A DNA stretch of 64,000 nt from Paramagnetospirillum marisnigri (GTDB lineage Bacteria; Pseudomonadota; Alphaproteobacteria; Rhodospirillales; Magnetospirillaceae). Within the stretch, counting starts at the first letter, position 1; the number at the start of each line of letters is the position of its first letter. The stretch is from positions 62,001-126,000 of the forward strand of contig NZ_LWQT01000088.1 of the NCBI RefSeq assembly GCF_001650715.1, written 5' to 3'. Shown here one piece after another: positions 45,495 through 53,436 of the stretch. Under the pieces are notes generated by a model. It had not been told where the DNA came from. It saw only the letters and a program-made list of their open reading frames with translations, and did not search any database. The position numbers and the translations under genes are program-made.

Positions 45495-46111
45495 CGCTCC
45501 AGCAACTCCAGCAGTGGTTCCCATTCGACGGCGTAGGACCGCGCCCGGCGGTCGGTTCCTTCCAGCACGGTGGCCCCCTGGGCAGCGACCGTGGGATAGA
45601 TCTGGCTGTCGCGCAGGCGAGCCACCACCGGAAACCCAAGCCCGCCAAAAAATCCATCCAGATGATCGCTGGCACGGGTGCCGGGCCGCAGGCGGTTGCC
45701 GACCACGGCGACGATCCGCTTGTTCTTGCGCACGGCCTTGACCTTGGCGAGCCGTTCCAGGAAATGGGCGGTGGCGTCCTCGTCGAAGGCGCCGGGCAGC
45801 ACCGGCACCACCACGATTTCGCTGATGTCGATCAGGTCTTCCACATCCTTGTGATGCATGGCGGCAGGAGCGTCGATCACCAGCCGGTCAAGCCCCTTGG
45901 GCGGCGAGCCCACATCCTTGGACCAGTCGAGACCGGTGATGGAGGGCAGGGATTCCGGGCGGCGGCGAAGCCAGTTGAGGCTGGAGCGTTGGCGGTCGCA
46001 ATCACCGATGGCGGTGGCATGTCCCTGGGCGGCGAAGGCGCCGGCGATATGGGTGGCCAGGGTGGTCTTGCCACAGCCGCCCTTGATATTGCCCACCAGA
46101 ACCGTCTTCAT
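45491..46111 (-). CDS. ParA/MinD-type ATPase
   Basis: 206-aa deviant Walker A ATPase. The motif is KGGCGKTT at 10-17 with the signature lysine K10, then DCDRQRSSLNW near 38-48 (A' region) and LVIDAPAAMHHKD near 77 (Walker B). Family members position plasmids, chemoreceptor clusters, carboxysomes and other cargo by ATP-dependent dimer cycling on DNA or membrane. There is no ParB gene beside it. Its stop codon overlaps the start of a histidine kinase gene by four bases, so the two are made together. No MinD-type C-terminal membrane helix is evident. Confidence 0.85.
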   Translation of the reverse strand: MKTVLVGNIKGGCGKTTLATHIAGAFAAQGHATAIGDCDRQRSSLNWLRRRPESLPSITGLDWSKDVGSPPKGLDRLVIDAPAAMHHKDVEDLIDISEIVVVPVLPGAFDEDATAHFLERLAKVKAVRKNKRIVAVVGNRLRPGTRASDHLDGFFGGLGFPVVARLRDSQIYPTVAAQGATVLEGTDRRARSYAVEWEPLLELLER

Positions 46112-46156
46112 CCGCCGTCTCCCGCCTGACCGTTTTCTTGGCCGGATGGTATCATC

Positions 46157-47482
46157 TCAAAGCGGCAGCCGCACCCGCACTCTCAGGCCTCCCAGCGGAG
46201 AATCCTCCAGCAGCACGTCGCCACCATGGGTCCGCACGATATCGCGGGCGATGGTCAGGCCGAGGCCGACGCCACCGGTGCCGGTGTTGCGGGATTCCTC
46301 CAGCCGGGTGAAGGGCTTGAACACTTCTTCCCGGCTGGCCTCGGGGATGCCGGGACCGTCGTCGTCGATCAGCACCTCGGCCGCGTCGGTCCGCTGTCCC
46401 ACCCGCACCCAGACATGGCCGCCATAGCGGATGGCGTTGCCGATCAAATTGCCCAGCGCCCGGGACAGGGCGTCGGGGCGCAGCGCCAGCACCAGCTTGC
46501 CCTCGCTGTGCAGGTCGATGGTGGATCCCTGGCGGCGGAAGCGGCCCACCACCTCGTCCACCAGATCGGGCAGCGAGGCCGGTATGGGTTTTTCACTGCC
46601 CTCGCCCCGGGCGAAGGCGAGATAGCCCTCGACCATGCGTTCCATCTCGGCCACGTCTTCTTCCAGATCTGCGCGGCCCTCGGCATCACCCATCATGGCC
46701 AACTGCAATTTCATCCGGGTCAGCGGCGTGCGCAGATCATGGGAAACGCCGGCCAGCATCTCGGTGCGCTGCTGGATCTGACGCTGGATGCGGCCCTTCA
46801 TGATATTGAAGGCCTGGGCGGCCTGGCGCACCTCGGTGGCGCCCTCGGGCTTGAAATTGGCCACGTCCAGGCCCTTGCCGAAGCGGTCGGCGGCCACCGC
46901 CAGCTTGCGCACGCTGCGGACCTGGTTGCGCATGAACACGGTGGCGACGCCGAACAGCAGCATGGCGGTGCCCAGCATCCACAGGATGAAGACGGTGGTG
47001 GTGGAACTGAACAGCCGTTTCTTGGGGGCGTAGATTTCCAGAAGTCCGTCGGAAAGCTGGACCTTGATCACCACCTCGCGCTCGAAGGCGTCGGCATCCA
47101 GGCGATAGGGGCGCTGGACCCGCTCATCCATGGCCTCGGCCATGGCCCGCTCCAGGAAGCTGGACGGCGGCGGTGGCGGTTCGTTGGGCAGGATGCCGCC
47201 CGGCACGAACCGGATGTCCAGTTCCATCTTGGCCGCCGCGATGGCCAGGGTCACGGCCTGGGCCTCGGGGTCGGGGAAGGCGCGGGTGGCCTCGATCACG
47301 GCGCCGATATCCCCGGCCAGTCCCTTGGCCAGCCGCTTGGCCACGGTCTCCCAATGGGCGCCGTAGAACACATAGATGGACACCATCTGCAGCATCACCA
47401 GCGGCATGATGATGATCAGCAGCGACCGGCCCAGCAGTCCCTGGGGCAGCAGCCGCTTCAACCACTGGCTGGGCGAGATCAT
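46157..47482 (-). CDS. EnvZ-like sensor histidine kinase
   Basis: 441 aa from the ATG at 47482; the open frame further upstream passes through a palindromic repeat and is not coding. TM1 is about 17-40 and TM2 about 165-185, with a short periplasmic domain containing NEPPPPPSS. A HAMP domain follows (VRSVRKLAVAADRFGKGLDV), then the H box GVSHDLRTPLTRMKLQL, N box GNLIGNAIRYGG, G1 DDGPGIP and G2 GVGLGL. The partner is the OmpR-type regulator just upstream at 47589. It is EnvZ-like by domain order, but the signal need not be osmolarity. Confidence 0.9.
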   Translation of the reverse strand: MISPSQWLKRLLPQGLLGRSLLIIIMPLVMLQMVSIYVFYGAHWETVAKRLAKGLAGDIGAVIEATRAFPDPEAQAVTLAIAAAKMELDIRFVPGGILPNEPPPPPSSFLERAMAEAMDERVQRPYRLDADAFEREVVIKVQLSDGLLEIYAPKKRLFSSTTTVFILWMLGTAMLLFGVATVFMRNQVRSVRKLAVAADRFGKGLDVANFKPEGATEVRQAAQAFNIMKGRIQRQIQQRTEMLAGVSHDLRTPLTRMKLQLAMMGDAEGRADLEEDVAEMERMVEGYLAFARGEGSEKPIPASLPDLVDEVVGRFRRQGSTIDLHSEGKLVLALRPDALSRALGNLIGNAIRYGGHVWVRVGQRTDAAEVLIDDDGPGIPEASREEVFKPFTRLEESRNTGTGGVGLGLTIARDIVRTHGGDVLLEDSPLGGLRVRVRLPL

Positions 47483-47508
47483 GATGGCTCGGTTCCCTCG
47501 TGCCCCGT

Positions 47509-47577
47509 GCCCCCACCCCAACCCTCCCCCGGCCAAGCCGGGGGAGGGAGGGACCCGCGAAGCGGGAGGGAGGGGGC
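47509..47577. repeat. CCCTCCCCCGGC palindromic repeat between regulator and kinase genes
   Basis: CCCTCCCCCGGC at 47522-47533 pairs perfectly with GCCGGGGGAGGG at 47537-47548 over the loop CAA; GACCCGC/GCGGGA follows. The 12-bp stem is identical to that at 30434-30460. It sits between two co-directional genes of one two-component system. Confidence 0.8.
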
Positions 47578-47588
47578 AAAATTCCCTG

Positions 47589-48281
47589 TCAATCCGGCCG
47601 CAGCATGTAGCCGATGCCACGCACGGTCTGAAGATAGCGCGGCAGCTTGGGATCGTCCTCGATCTTCTTGCGCAGGCGGGTGACCTGCACATCCACGGTG
47701 CGGGGATTGGCCGAATTGCCGGTGCGGGCCGCCAGATCATCGCGCGAGACGCCCTGGCCCGCCACCTCGGCCAGCACCGCCAACAGGTCGCGCTCGGCCT
47801 GGGTCAGGTGGACCGGTGTCTCGCCCAGGCGCAATTCGGCGCGTTCCAGGTCCCAGGTGAAGGCTCCCAGCCCCATCTCGCGCTTCGGCTTCGGCTCGTC
47901 CCGCGGGGCTCGGCGCAGGATCGAGCCCAGGCGCAGCAGCAACTCGCGCGGTTCGAACGGTTTGGACAGATAGTCGTCGGCCCCGGCCTCCAGGCCGGTG
48001 ATGCGGTCGTCCACCTCGCCCCGGGCGGTCAGCAGCAGGATGGGCACCCGGTTGCCCTCGGCCCGCAAGGATCGGGTCAGCGCCATGCCGTCCTCGCCCG
48101 GCATCATCACGTCCAGCACGATCAGATCGAAAGACAGCCCCGCCATGCGTGATCGCGCCTCGGCGGCATCGGCGGCGGTGGCCACCAGATAGCCGTTATC
48201 GGCCAGGTATTTGCGCAGCAGCTCGCGCAGCCTGCGATCGTCGTCCACCACCAGGATATGGGCGTCGTCCACCGTCGTCAT
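47589..48281 (-). CDS. OmpR-family response regulator (PetR-like)
   Basis: 230 aa. Receiver domain 7-120 with the acidic pair DDD at 13-15, phospho-acceptor D57 in LIVLDVMMPG, T85-type switch in LLLTARGE and K107-type lysine in YLSKPFEP. The C-terminal winged helix (about 135-228) ends VQVTRLRKKIEDDPKLPRYL with TVRGIGYML. The start overlaps the stop of a MarR-family gene by four bases. That MarR-OmpR pair matches petP-petR of Rhodobacter, where PetR is needed for cytochrome bc1 expression; here a kinase gene follows as well. Confidence 0.92.
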   Translation of the reverse strand: MTTVDDAHILVVDDDRRLRELLRKYLADNGYLVATAADAAEARSRMAGLSFDLIVLDVMMPGEDGMALTRSLRAEGNRVPILLLTARGEVDDRITGLEAGADDYLSKPFEPRELLLRLGSILRRAPRDEPKPKREMGLGAFTWDLERAELRLGETPVHLTQAERDLLAVLAEVAGQGVSRDDLAARTGNSANPRTVDVQVTRLRKKIEDDPKLPRYLQTVRGIGYMLRPD

Positions 48282-48781
48282 CCCCCGCGACGATGGGGCG
48301 AACGCGACGGGAAACGGGCGCGGTCGGCTTCTTCCACCAGTCCCAGCAGCACCTTGCGAAAGCCGTCCACCGCCTCGGCCCCGGCCTCGCGATAGGCCCG
48401 GGCGATGCGGGCGCGCTGGCGCTCGGTCAATTGGCGCTCCAACTCGATGCCTTTTTCCGTGAGCTCCAGCAGGCGCTGGCGGCGGTCGCGCAGGCCCGGG
48501 CGCTGGGTGATGAACTTTTCCATCACCAACTGGCCGAGCACCCGCGACAGGCTTTGCTTGGTGATCCGCAGGATTTCCAGCAGGTCGCTGACGGTGATGC
48601 CCGGGTGGCGCCCGACGAAATAGATCACCCGGTGATGGGCGCGACCGAATCCGTAATCGGCCAGGATGGCATCCGGTTCGGCCGTGAAGTCGCGATAGGC
48701 GAAGAACAGCAGTTCGATGCCCTGGCGGAGTTCCTCCTCACGGAGGAAGAGGGGATTGAATCCGGTTTTTACGTCAGTCAT
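48278..48781 (-). CDS. MarR-family transcription factor (PetP-like)
   Basis: 167-aa winged-helix regulator. The DNA-binding part is about 55-110: HPGITVSDLLEILRITKQSL near 59-78 and the wing RPGLRDRRQRLLELTEKG near 94-111. It is coupled to the OmpR-type regulator by overlap. PetP in Rhodobacter capsulatus is the corresponding MarR protein; the effector is unknown. The start (ATG 48781) lies 116 bases from ilvE on the other strand, a gap containing CATATATG and a TTGACA at 48783-48788 that may serve ilvE. Confidence 0.9.
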   Translation of the reverse strand: MTDVKTGFNPLFLREEELRQGIELLFFAYRDFTAEPDAILADYGFGRAHHRVIYFVGRHPGITVSDLLEILRITKQSLSRVLGQLVMEKFITQRPGLRDRRQRLLELTEKGIELERQLTERQRARIARAYREAGAEAVDGFRKVLLGLVEEADRARFPSRSPHRRGG

Positions 48782-48897
48782 GTTGACATATATGACCTTA
48801 AAATGTTACGTCTTGCAAGTGCGAACGGTAATTTTCAGTCGCGCTTTCCTCTTCGCCGCCCCGCCGGGGCCCCTATCTTCTCAGGACGGATACTCCC

Positions 48898-49770
48898 ATG
48901 GCAGTTCTCCCCTTCGACGACCGTGACGGCTTCATCTGGTTCGACGGCAAGCTGGTTGAATGGCGCTCGGCCGGCATCCATGTGCTGACCCATGGCCTGC
49001 ATTACGGTTCGTGCGTATTCGAGGGTGAGCGCGTCTATAACGGCAAGGTGTTCAAGCTGCGCGAGCATTCGCAGCGCCTGATCGATTCGGGCCGCATCCT
49101 CGGCTTCGAGGTGCCCTTCACCGTCGAGGAGATCGACGAGGCCACCCTGGCCACCGTCAAGGCCAACAATATCGTCGACGGCTATGTCCGTCCGGTGGCC
49201 TGGCGCGGCTCCGAGATGATGGGCGTCGCCGCCCAGTCGTCGCGCATCCGCGTCGCCGTCGCTACCTGGACCTGGCCCAGCTATTGGAGCCCGGAGGCCC
49301 GCATGCGCGGCATTCGTCTCAACATGGCGGCCTGGAAGCGTCCCCATCCCGAAACCGCTCCCACCCAGTCCAAGGCGGCCGGTCTGTACATGATCGCCAC
49401 CATGAACAAGCACAAGGCCGAGGCGGATGGGTATGAGGACTCCCTAATGCTCGATTGGCGCGGCCAAGTCGCCGAGGCAACCGGCGCCAATATCTTCTTC
49501 GTATTCGGCAACGAGCTGCATACGCCGACTCCTGACTGTTTTCTCAACGGCATCACCCGGCAGACCGTGATCGATCTGGCCAAGAAGCGTGGTATTACGG
49601 TGGTGGAACGGGCGATTCTCCCCGAGGAGATGGGCAAGGCCAGCGAGTGCTTCCTGACCGGCACCGCCGCCGAGGTGACGCCGGTGCGCGAGATTGGCGC
49701 CTATTCCTTCACCCCGGGCGAAATAACCCGCCAATTGATCAGTGATTACGATTCCCTGGTGCGATCCTGA
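48898..49770 (+). CDS. ilvE: Branched-chain amino acid aminotransferase IlvE
   Basis: 290-aa fold-type IV PLP aminotransferase for the last step of Leu, Ile and Val synthesis. Features: IWFDGKLVEWRSAGIHVLTH near 13-32, YGSCVFEGERVY near 36-47, the PLP lysine K159 in TQSKAAGLYM, and GITRQTVIDLAKKRGI near 223-238. The C-terminal ECFLTGTAAEVTPVREIG near 251 closes the active site. TTGACA at 48783-48788 could be a -35 element, but no good -10 is seen. Confidence 0.93.
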   Translation: MAVLPFDDRDGFIWFDGKLVEWRSAGIHVLTHGLHYGSCVFEGERVYNGKVFKLREHSQRLIDSGRILGFEVPFTVEEIDEATLATVKANNIVDGYVRPVAWRGSEMMGVAAQSSRIRVAVATWTWPSYWSPEARMRGIRLNMAAWKRPHPETAPTQSKAAGLYMIATMNKHKAEADGYEDSLMLDWRGQVAEATGANIFFVFGNELHTPTPDCFLNGITRQTVIDLAKKRGITVVERAILPEEMGKASECFLTGTAAEVTPVREIGAYSFTPGEITRQLISDYDSLVRS

Positions 49771-49921
49771 CGAATTAAAAAGCGCGGCACCCAAGGGATT
49801 TCCTTGCCCGGCAATGATGGACGGTATTTTCTTTTTTATCCGTTCGTAATAGTCTGCCGATGGGGAGAGTCATTGGGCGCCGCGACTGGTCAGGGGCCGT
49901 CGCCTAGCGGGTGGAGTGTTC

Positions 49922-51628
49922 GTGTCGCACGTATGGCGTAATATGCGGCTGTCCAGCCGCTTCATGGTCATCGTCGGTCTTGGCGTCATCGCCCTTATCG
50001 CCAGTGTGGTTCTCACCATCGCCCGCTTCGAGCGGTCCGAGATGGAACGGCAGTTGCTGCAACTGTCGGCCAATGAGATGACCTCGCTGCATGCGCTGAT
50101 CCAGAATGTCATGGCCAAACGGCCCGAGGATGGCGACAACATCGGCATTGCCGTCTTCAACAACTGGTTCGACAGCCGCAACGTGCATTATCCCGGCAAG
50201 GTCTGGAGTGCCTGGGGGCCGCAGGTGGTTGCCTATATGAAGGAACTCGAGCCTAACCGAGCCCCCAAGCTGCCCATGGACGACATTGACCGCGAGGCCA
50301 TGGCCGCCAAGGTGCCGGTCAGCCGCTTTGAGAGCGGATTTTTCCGCTATTCCCTTCCCATCGTGCTGGGCGTCACCGAAGGGGCCAAGGACGAGGTCTG
50401 TCACGCCTGTCACGGTGCCATGGGGATGAAGGACGGCGATGTCATCGCCGTTCTGTCGTCGTCGCTGTCCACCGAGGAGTCCGAGGCCAAGCTTAAACGC
50501 ATCCTGACCTGGCTGACCCTGGGCGGCATCGCGGCCACCATCCTGGCTGTGCTGGGGGTGCGCTGGAGCCTCAAGGCCATCATCGCCGATCCGGTCCACG
50601 ACATGACCGGGCGCATGAACCAACTGGCGGCGGGCGACGTCTCCATCGAGGTTCCCGCGCTGGAGCGCCAGGACGAGATCGGCGACATCGCCCGGGCGGT
50701 GCAGGTGTTCAAGGACAATACCATCGCCAAGCACAAGATGGAGGACGAGGCCCGCGCCGCCGCCGCGGCGCGCGAGGCGCGCATGCATCGCCTGGAAGAC
50801 CTGATCGCCAATTTTGATCGCACCGTCACCGCCGTGCTGGATTCGGTGGCGTCGTCGTCGCAGCAGATGACGCTGACGGCGCGCAGCATGGTGGACTCCG
50901 CCGATCAGGCGCTGGAACGGGCCAATTCCGCCGCCGCCCAGGCCTCCGAGGCCAACGAGAATGTGCGCATGGTGGCCGCCGCCGCCGAGGATCTGACCTC
51001 GTCCATCAACGAGATCGCCCAGCAGGTGGGCATGTCCAATCAGGTGGCCGCCACCGCCACCCGCGAGGCCAACACCGTCAATACCCGCGTCCAGGGGCTG
51101 GCCGGGGCGGCCGAGAAGATCGGTGAGATCATCGAGATGATCACCGGCATCGCCGAACAGACCAATCTGCTGGCGCTCAACGCCACCGTCGAGGCCGCCC
51201 GGGCGGGCGAGGCGGGCAAGGGCTTCGCCGTGGTGGCCAGCGAGGTCAAGAATCTGGCCCGCCAGACCGTCGGCGCCACCGAGCAGATTTCCAATCAGGT
51301 CAACACCATCCAGGACGAGACCGACAAGACGGTGCGCGCCATCCGTGGCATCGGCACCACCATCTCGTCCATGGACGGCATCACCACCACCATCGCTTCC
51401 GCCATCGAGAAGCAGGGTTCGGCCACCCAGGAAATCGCGGCCAATATCGACAACGCCGCCTCGGGGACCAATTTCGTCTACGAGAACATTACCGGTGTGT
51501 CCAAGACCATCCACGAAACCGACCGCGCCGCCCGGCAGGTGCTGGACGCGGTGGAGGCGCTGCAGCAGCAGGCCGCCACGCTGCGGGCCGAGGTCGATCG
51601 CTTCCTGAACGGTATCCGCGAGGCGTGA
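49922..51628 (+). CDS. Chemoreceptor with a c-type heme motif in its periplasmic domain
   Basis: 568 aa from GTG 49922 (GGTGGAG about six bases upstream); GTG 49916 is in frame. TM1 is about 15-35, and TM2 about 187-207. The periplasmic domain contains CHACH at 160-164 (50399-50413), the CxxCH site for covalent heme c, in the setting of a DUF3365/Tll0287-like domain (FNNWFDSRNVHYPG; SGFFRYSLPIV). A HAMP domain follows, then the MCP signalling region with [20 protein letters not shown]. The protein probably senses redox, O2 or NO through heme and drives taxis. It is monocistronic, with a hairpin after the stop. Confidence 0.9.
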   Translation: MSHVWRNMRLSSRFMVIVGLGVIALIASVVLTIARFERSEMERQLLQLSANEMTSLHALIQNVMAKRPEDGDNIGIAVFNNWFDSRNVHYPGKVWSAWGPQVVAYMKELEPNRAPKLPMDDIDREAMAAKVPVSRFESGFFRYSLPIVLGVTEGAKDEVCHACHGAMGMKDGDVIAVLSSSLSTEESEAKLKRILTWLTLGGIAATILAVLGVRWSLKAIIADPVHDMTGRMNQLAAGDVSIEVPALERQDEIGDIARAVQVFKDNTIAKHKMEDEARAAAAAREARMHRLEDLIANFDRTVTAVLDSVASSSQQMTLTARSMVDSADQALERANSAAAQASEANENVRMVAAAAEDLTSSINEIAQQVGMSNQVAATATREANTVNTRVQGLAGAAEKIGEIIEMITGIAEQTNLLALNATVEAARAGEAGKGFAVVASEVKNLARQTVGATEQISNQVNTIQDETDKTVRAIRGIGTTISSMDGITTTIASAIEKQGSATQEIAANIDNAASGTNFVYENITGVSKTIHETDRAARQVLDAVEALQQQAATLRAEVDRFLNGIREA

Positions 51629-51650
51629 TGCCGTGACGATCCGGAACGAA

Positions 51651-51676
51651 AACGGCCGCCCCGAGGGGCGGCCGTT
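51651..51676 (-). terminator. Strong hairpin between convergent chemoreceptor and usp genes
   Basis: AACGGCCGCCCC at 51651-51662 pairs perfectly with GGGGCGGCCGTT at 51665-51676 over a two-base loop. On the minus strand it is followed by TTTTCGTT, so it best fits termination of the usp transcript and may also stop the chemoreceptor transcript. Confidence 0.75.
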
Positions 51677-51697
51677 GCCGTTGAAGCCGTGTTCCGT

Positions 51698-52507
51698 TCA
51701 GCAGGAGAACAGCACCGGCAGTCCCATATGGGCCAGGATGTGGCGGGTACCGGCCCCGGCCTTGCCGCGGAAGGACAGGATCTTGCCCATATGGCCGCCG
51801 ATCACCAGCAGGTCGGCATTGACGTCATAGGCGCGCGACAGCAGGGTATCCATCACGCCGAGCCCCTCGGTCATCACCCTTTCGCCGGTGGCGGGCAGGC
51901 CGTGGGCGATCAGGTGGTCGATGATGTTGACCGGCGGGGTCGAAGTGTCGCGGGCCACGAGATCGCGGCGGTAGACCACCAGCAATTCCCTGGCGCCACT
52001 GATCAGCGGCAGCGAATCGTGCAGGGCGCGTGACGCCTGCTTGCCCGAGCGCCAGCCGATCACCACCCGCTCACCGATGGGCTCGCCTTTGCCGACGGCC
52101 GGGGCCACCAGGATCGGGCGGCCGGAATCCAGGATCAACTGCTCCACCATGGTGGCCGGGACGTGGCCGGTATGCGGCACTGGCTGGGTCATCACCACCA
52201 TGTCCACATAGTGGCTGCAGAACACCACCTCGGCGACCATTTCGTCCTCGGCGCCGTGCTCGATCTGCCACCAGCGGGTTTCCAGGCCCTGGGCGGCCGT
52301 CTCGAAGATGTCGCGCGCCTTGGCCGCCTCGGCCAGCAGCGTATCGCTGGGGCGGTGCGCCACCATGGCCGCGCTATGGACCTCGCGCCGGGCGAACAGC
52401 CCGGTCAGGCGTGCCCCGAATCGCTTGGCCTGGGAAACAGCCAACGCCAAACCCGCCCGCGTGCTCTCGTCGCCATCGACGTGAACCAGAATGTCTTTGA
52501 TGCTCAT
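51698..52507 (-). CDS. Universal stress protein with two UspA domains
   Basis: 269 aa, twice the single-domain length. Domain 1 starts MSIKDILVHVDGDESTRAGL and covers about 1-140; domain 2 covers about 150-268, starting GERVVIGWRSGKQASRAL. The second domain ends with LLVIGGHMG and AGAGTRHILAHMGLPVL, close to the ATP-binding G-x2-G-x9-G pattern. I chose the ATG at 52507; an upstream GTG adds 15 unsupported residues. Cytoplasmic stress-related protein, often induced by starvation or low oxygen in related bacteria; the exact role is unknown. Confidence 0.88.
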   Translation of the reverse strand: MSIKDILVHVDGDESTRAGLALAVSQAKRFGARLTGLFARREVHSAAMVAHRPSDTLLAEAAKARDIFETAAQGLETRWWQIEHGAEDEMVAEVVFCSHYVDMVVMTQPVPHTGHVPATMVEQLILDSGRPILVAPAVGKGEPIGERVVIGWRSGKQASRALHDSLPLISGARELLVVYRRDLVARDTSTPPVNIIDHLIAHGLPATGERVMTEGLGVMDTLLSRAYDVNADLLVIGGHMGKILSFRGKAGAGTRHILAHMGLPVLFSC

Positions 52508-52656
52508 GAACGCCACCCTGCCCGGACTATTTTGTTTTGAACCGGTCAGCATAGTTCACCGCCGGACGGGTCCGGCGTCAAGCGAAATTACGTAATTCGG
52601 TAACGGATTGCGTAATTAGAGTCTGTCAGGCTTGGGTGGAAGCTTTCTCTCCACTC

Positions 52657-52716
52657 GTCATGGCCGGGCTAGACCCGGCCATCCATGGACCCTCGGGTCA
52701 AGCCCGAGGGTGACGA
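52657..52716. repeat. GTCATGGCCGGGCT-type palindromic repeat
   Basis: Two stem-loops in a row: GGCCGGG/CCCGGCC and CCCTCGGG/CCCGAGGG, bounded by GTCA and TGAC. It lies 24 bases after the rluA-like gene stop, between that gene and usp. It is the same architecture as the element at 56557-56633 and is a common alphaproteobacterial intergenic repeat. Confidence 0.8.
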
Positions 52717-52740
52717 AAGGCAATGCCGGCTCCACCAACC

Positions 52741-53436
52741 TCAGACAGTCTCCAAAGCATCCCAGCCGCAGGCCAGGAGGTAGCTTTGCATGTGCTCGGG
52801 CACCGGGGCGGTGGCGGCCACGGCAGGCTTGCCGGGATAAACGGGAAGGGAAATGCCGCGCGAATGCAGCAGCAGGCGGTCGCCCGCCAGGGTGCCAGTG
52901 CCGCGTCCATAGATGGGATCGCCCACCAGGGGATGGCCGATGGCGGCGCAATGGGCGCGAATCTGGTGGGTGCGGCCGGTCAGCGGCTGGCATTCCAGCC
53001 AGGATAGCCGTCCGTCGCTGCCCAGCAGTTTCCACTGGGTGACGGAAGGCAGGCCGGAGCGGTCCACCTCCATGCGCCAGCCATGGCTGCGCTCGCGCTT
53101 CTTCAGCGACAGGTCGATGACGCCCTCGGCCTCGCGCGGGCGGCCCACCACCACCGCCCAATAGGTCTTGTCCACCTGGCCCTTGGCGAACAGATCGCCC
53201 AGTTGGGCCAGCGCCTTGCGGGTGCGGCCCAGCACCAGGCAGCCCGAGGTCTCCTTGTCCAGGCGATGGGCCAGTTCGGGCGACGACTTCAGGCCGAAGC
53301 GCAGACCGTCCAGGTAATTGCCCAGATGGTCGCCGCCCTTGGGCCCGGCATGGACCATCAGCCCGGCGGGCTTGTCGATGATCAGCACCCCACCGTCGCG
53401 GTAAAGCACCCGGGCGGCCAACTCCTCCGGAGTCAT
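52741..53436 (-). CDS. RluA-family pseudouridine synthase
   Basis: 231 aa with the catalytic motif HRLDKETSGCLVLG at 57-70, where D60 is the nucleophile that isomerises uridine. Also seen are VLIIDKPAGLMVH near 17-29, the PLTGRTHQIRAH motif near 151-162 and HPLVGDPIYG near 168-177. There is no S4 domain, so it resembles the RluA/TruC branch; the target site is unknown. Its start overlaps the stop of the RND pump gene by four bases, so it rides in the efflux operon. Confidence 0.88.
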   Translation of the reverse strand: MTPEELAARVLYRDGGVLIIDKPAGLMVHAGPKGGDHLGNYLDGLRFGLKSSPELAHRLDKETSGCLVLGRTRKALAQLGDLFAKGQVDKTYWAVVVGRPREAEGVIDLSLKKRERSHGWRMEVDRSGLPSVTQWKLLGSDGRLSWLECQPLTGRTHQIRAHCAAIGHPLVGDPIYGRGTGTLAGDRLLLHSRGISLPVYPGKPAVAATAPVPEHMQSYLLACGWDALETV

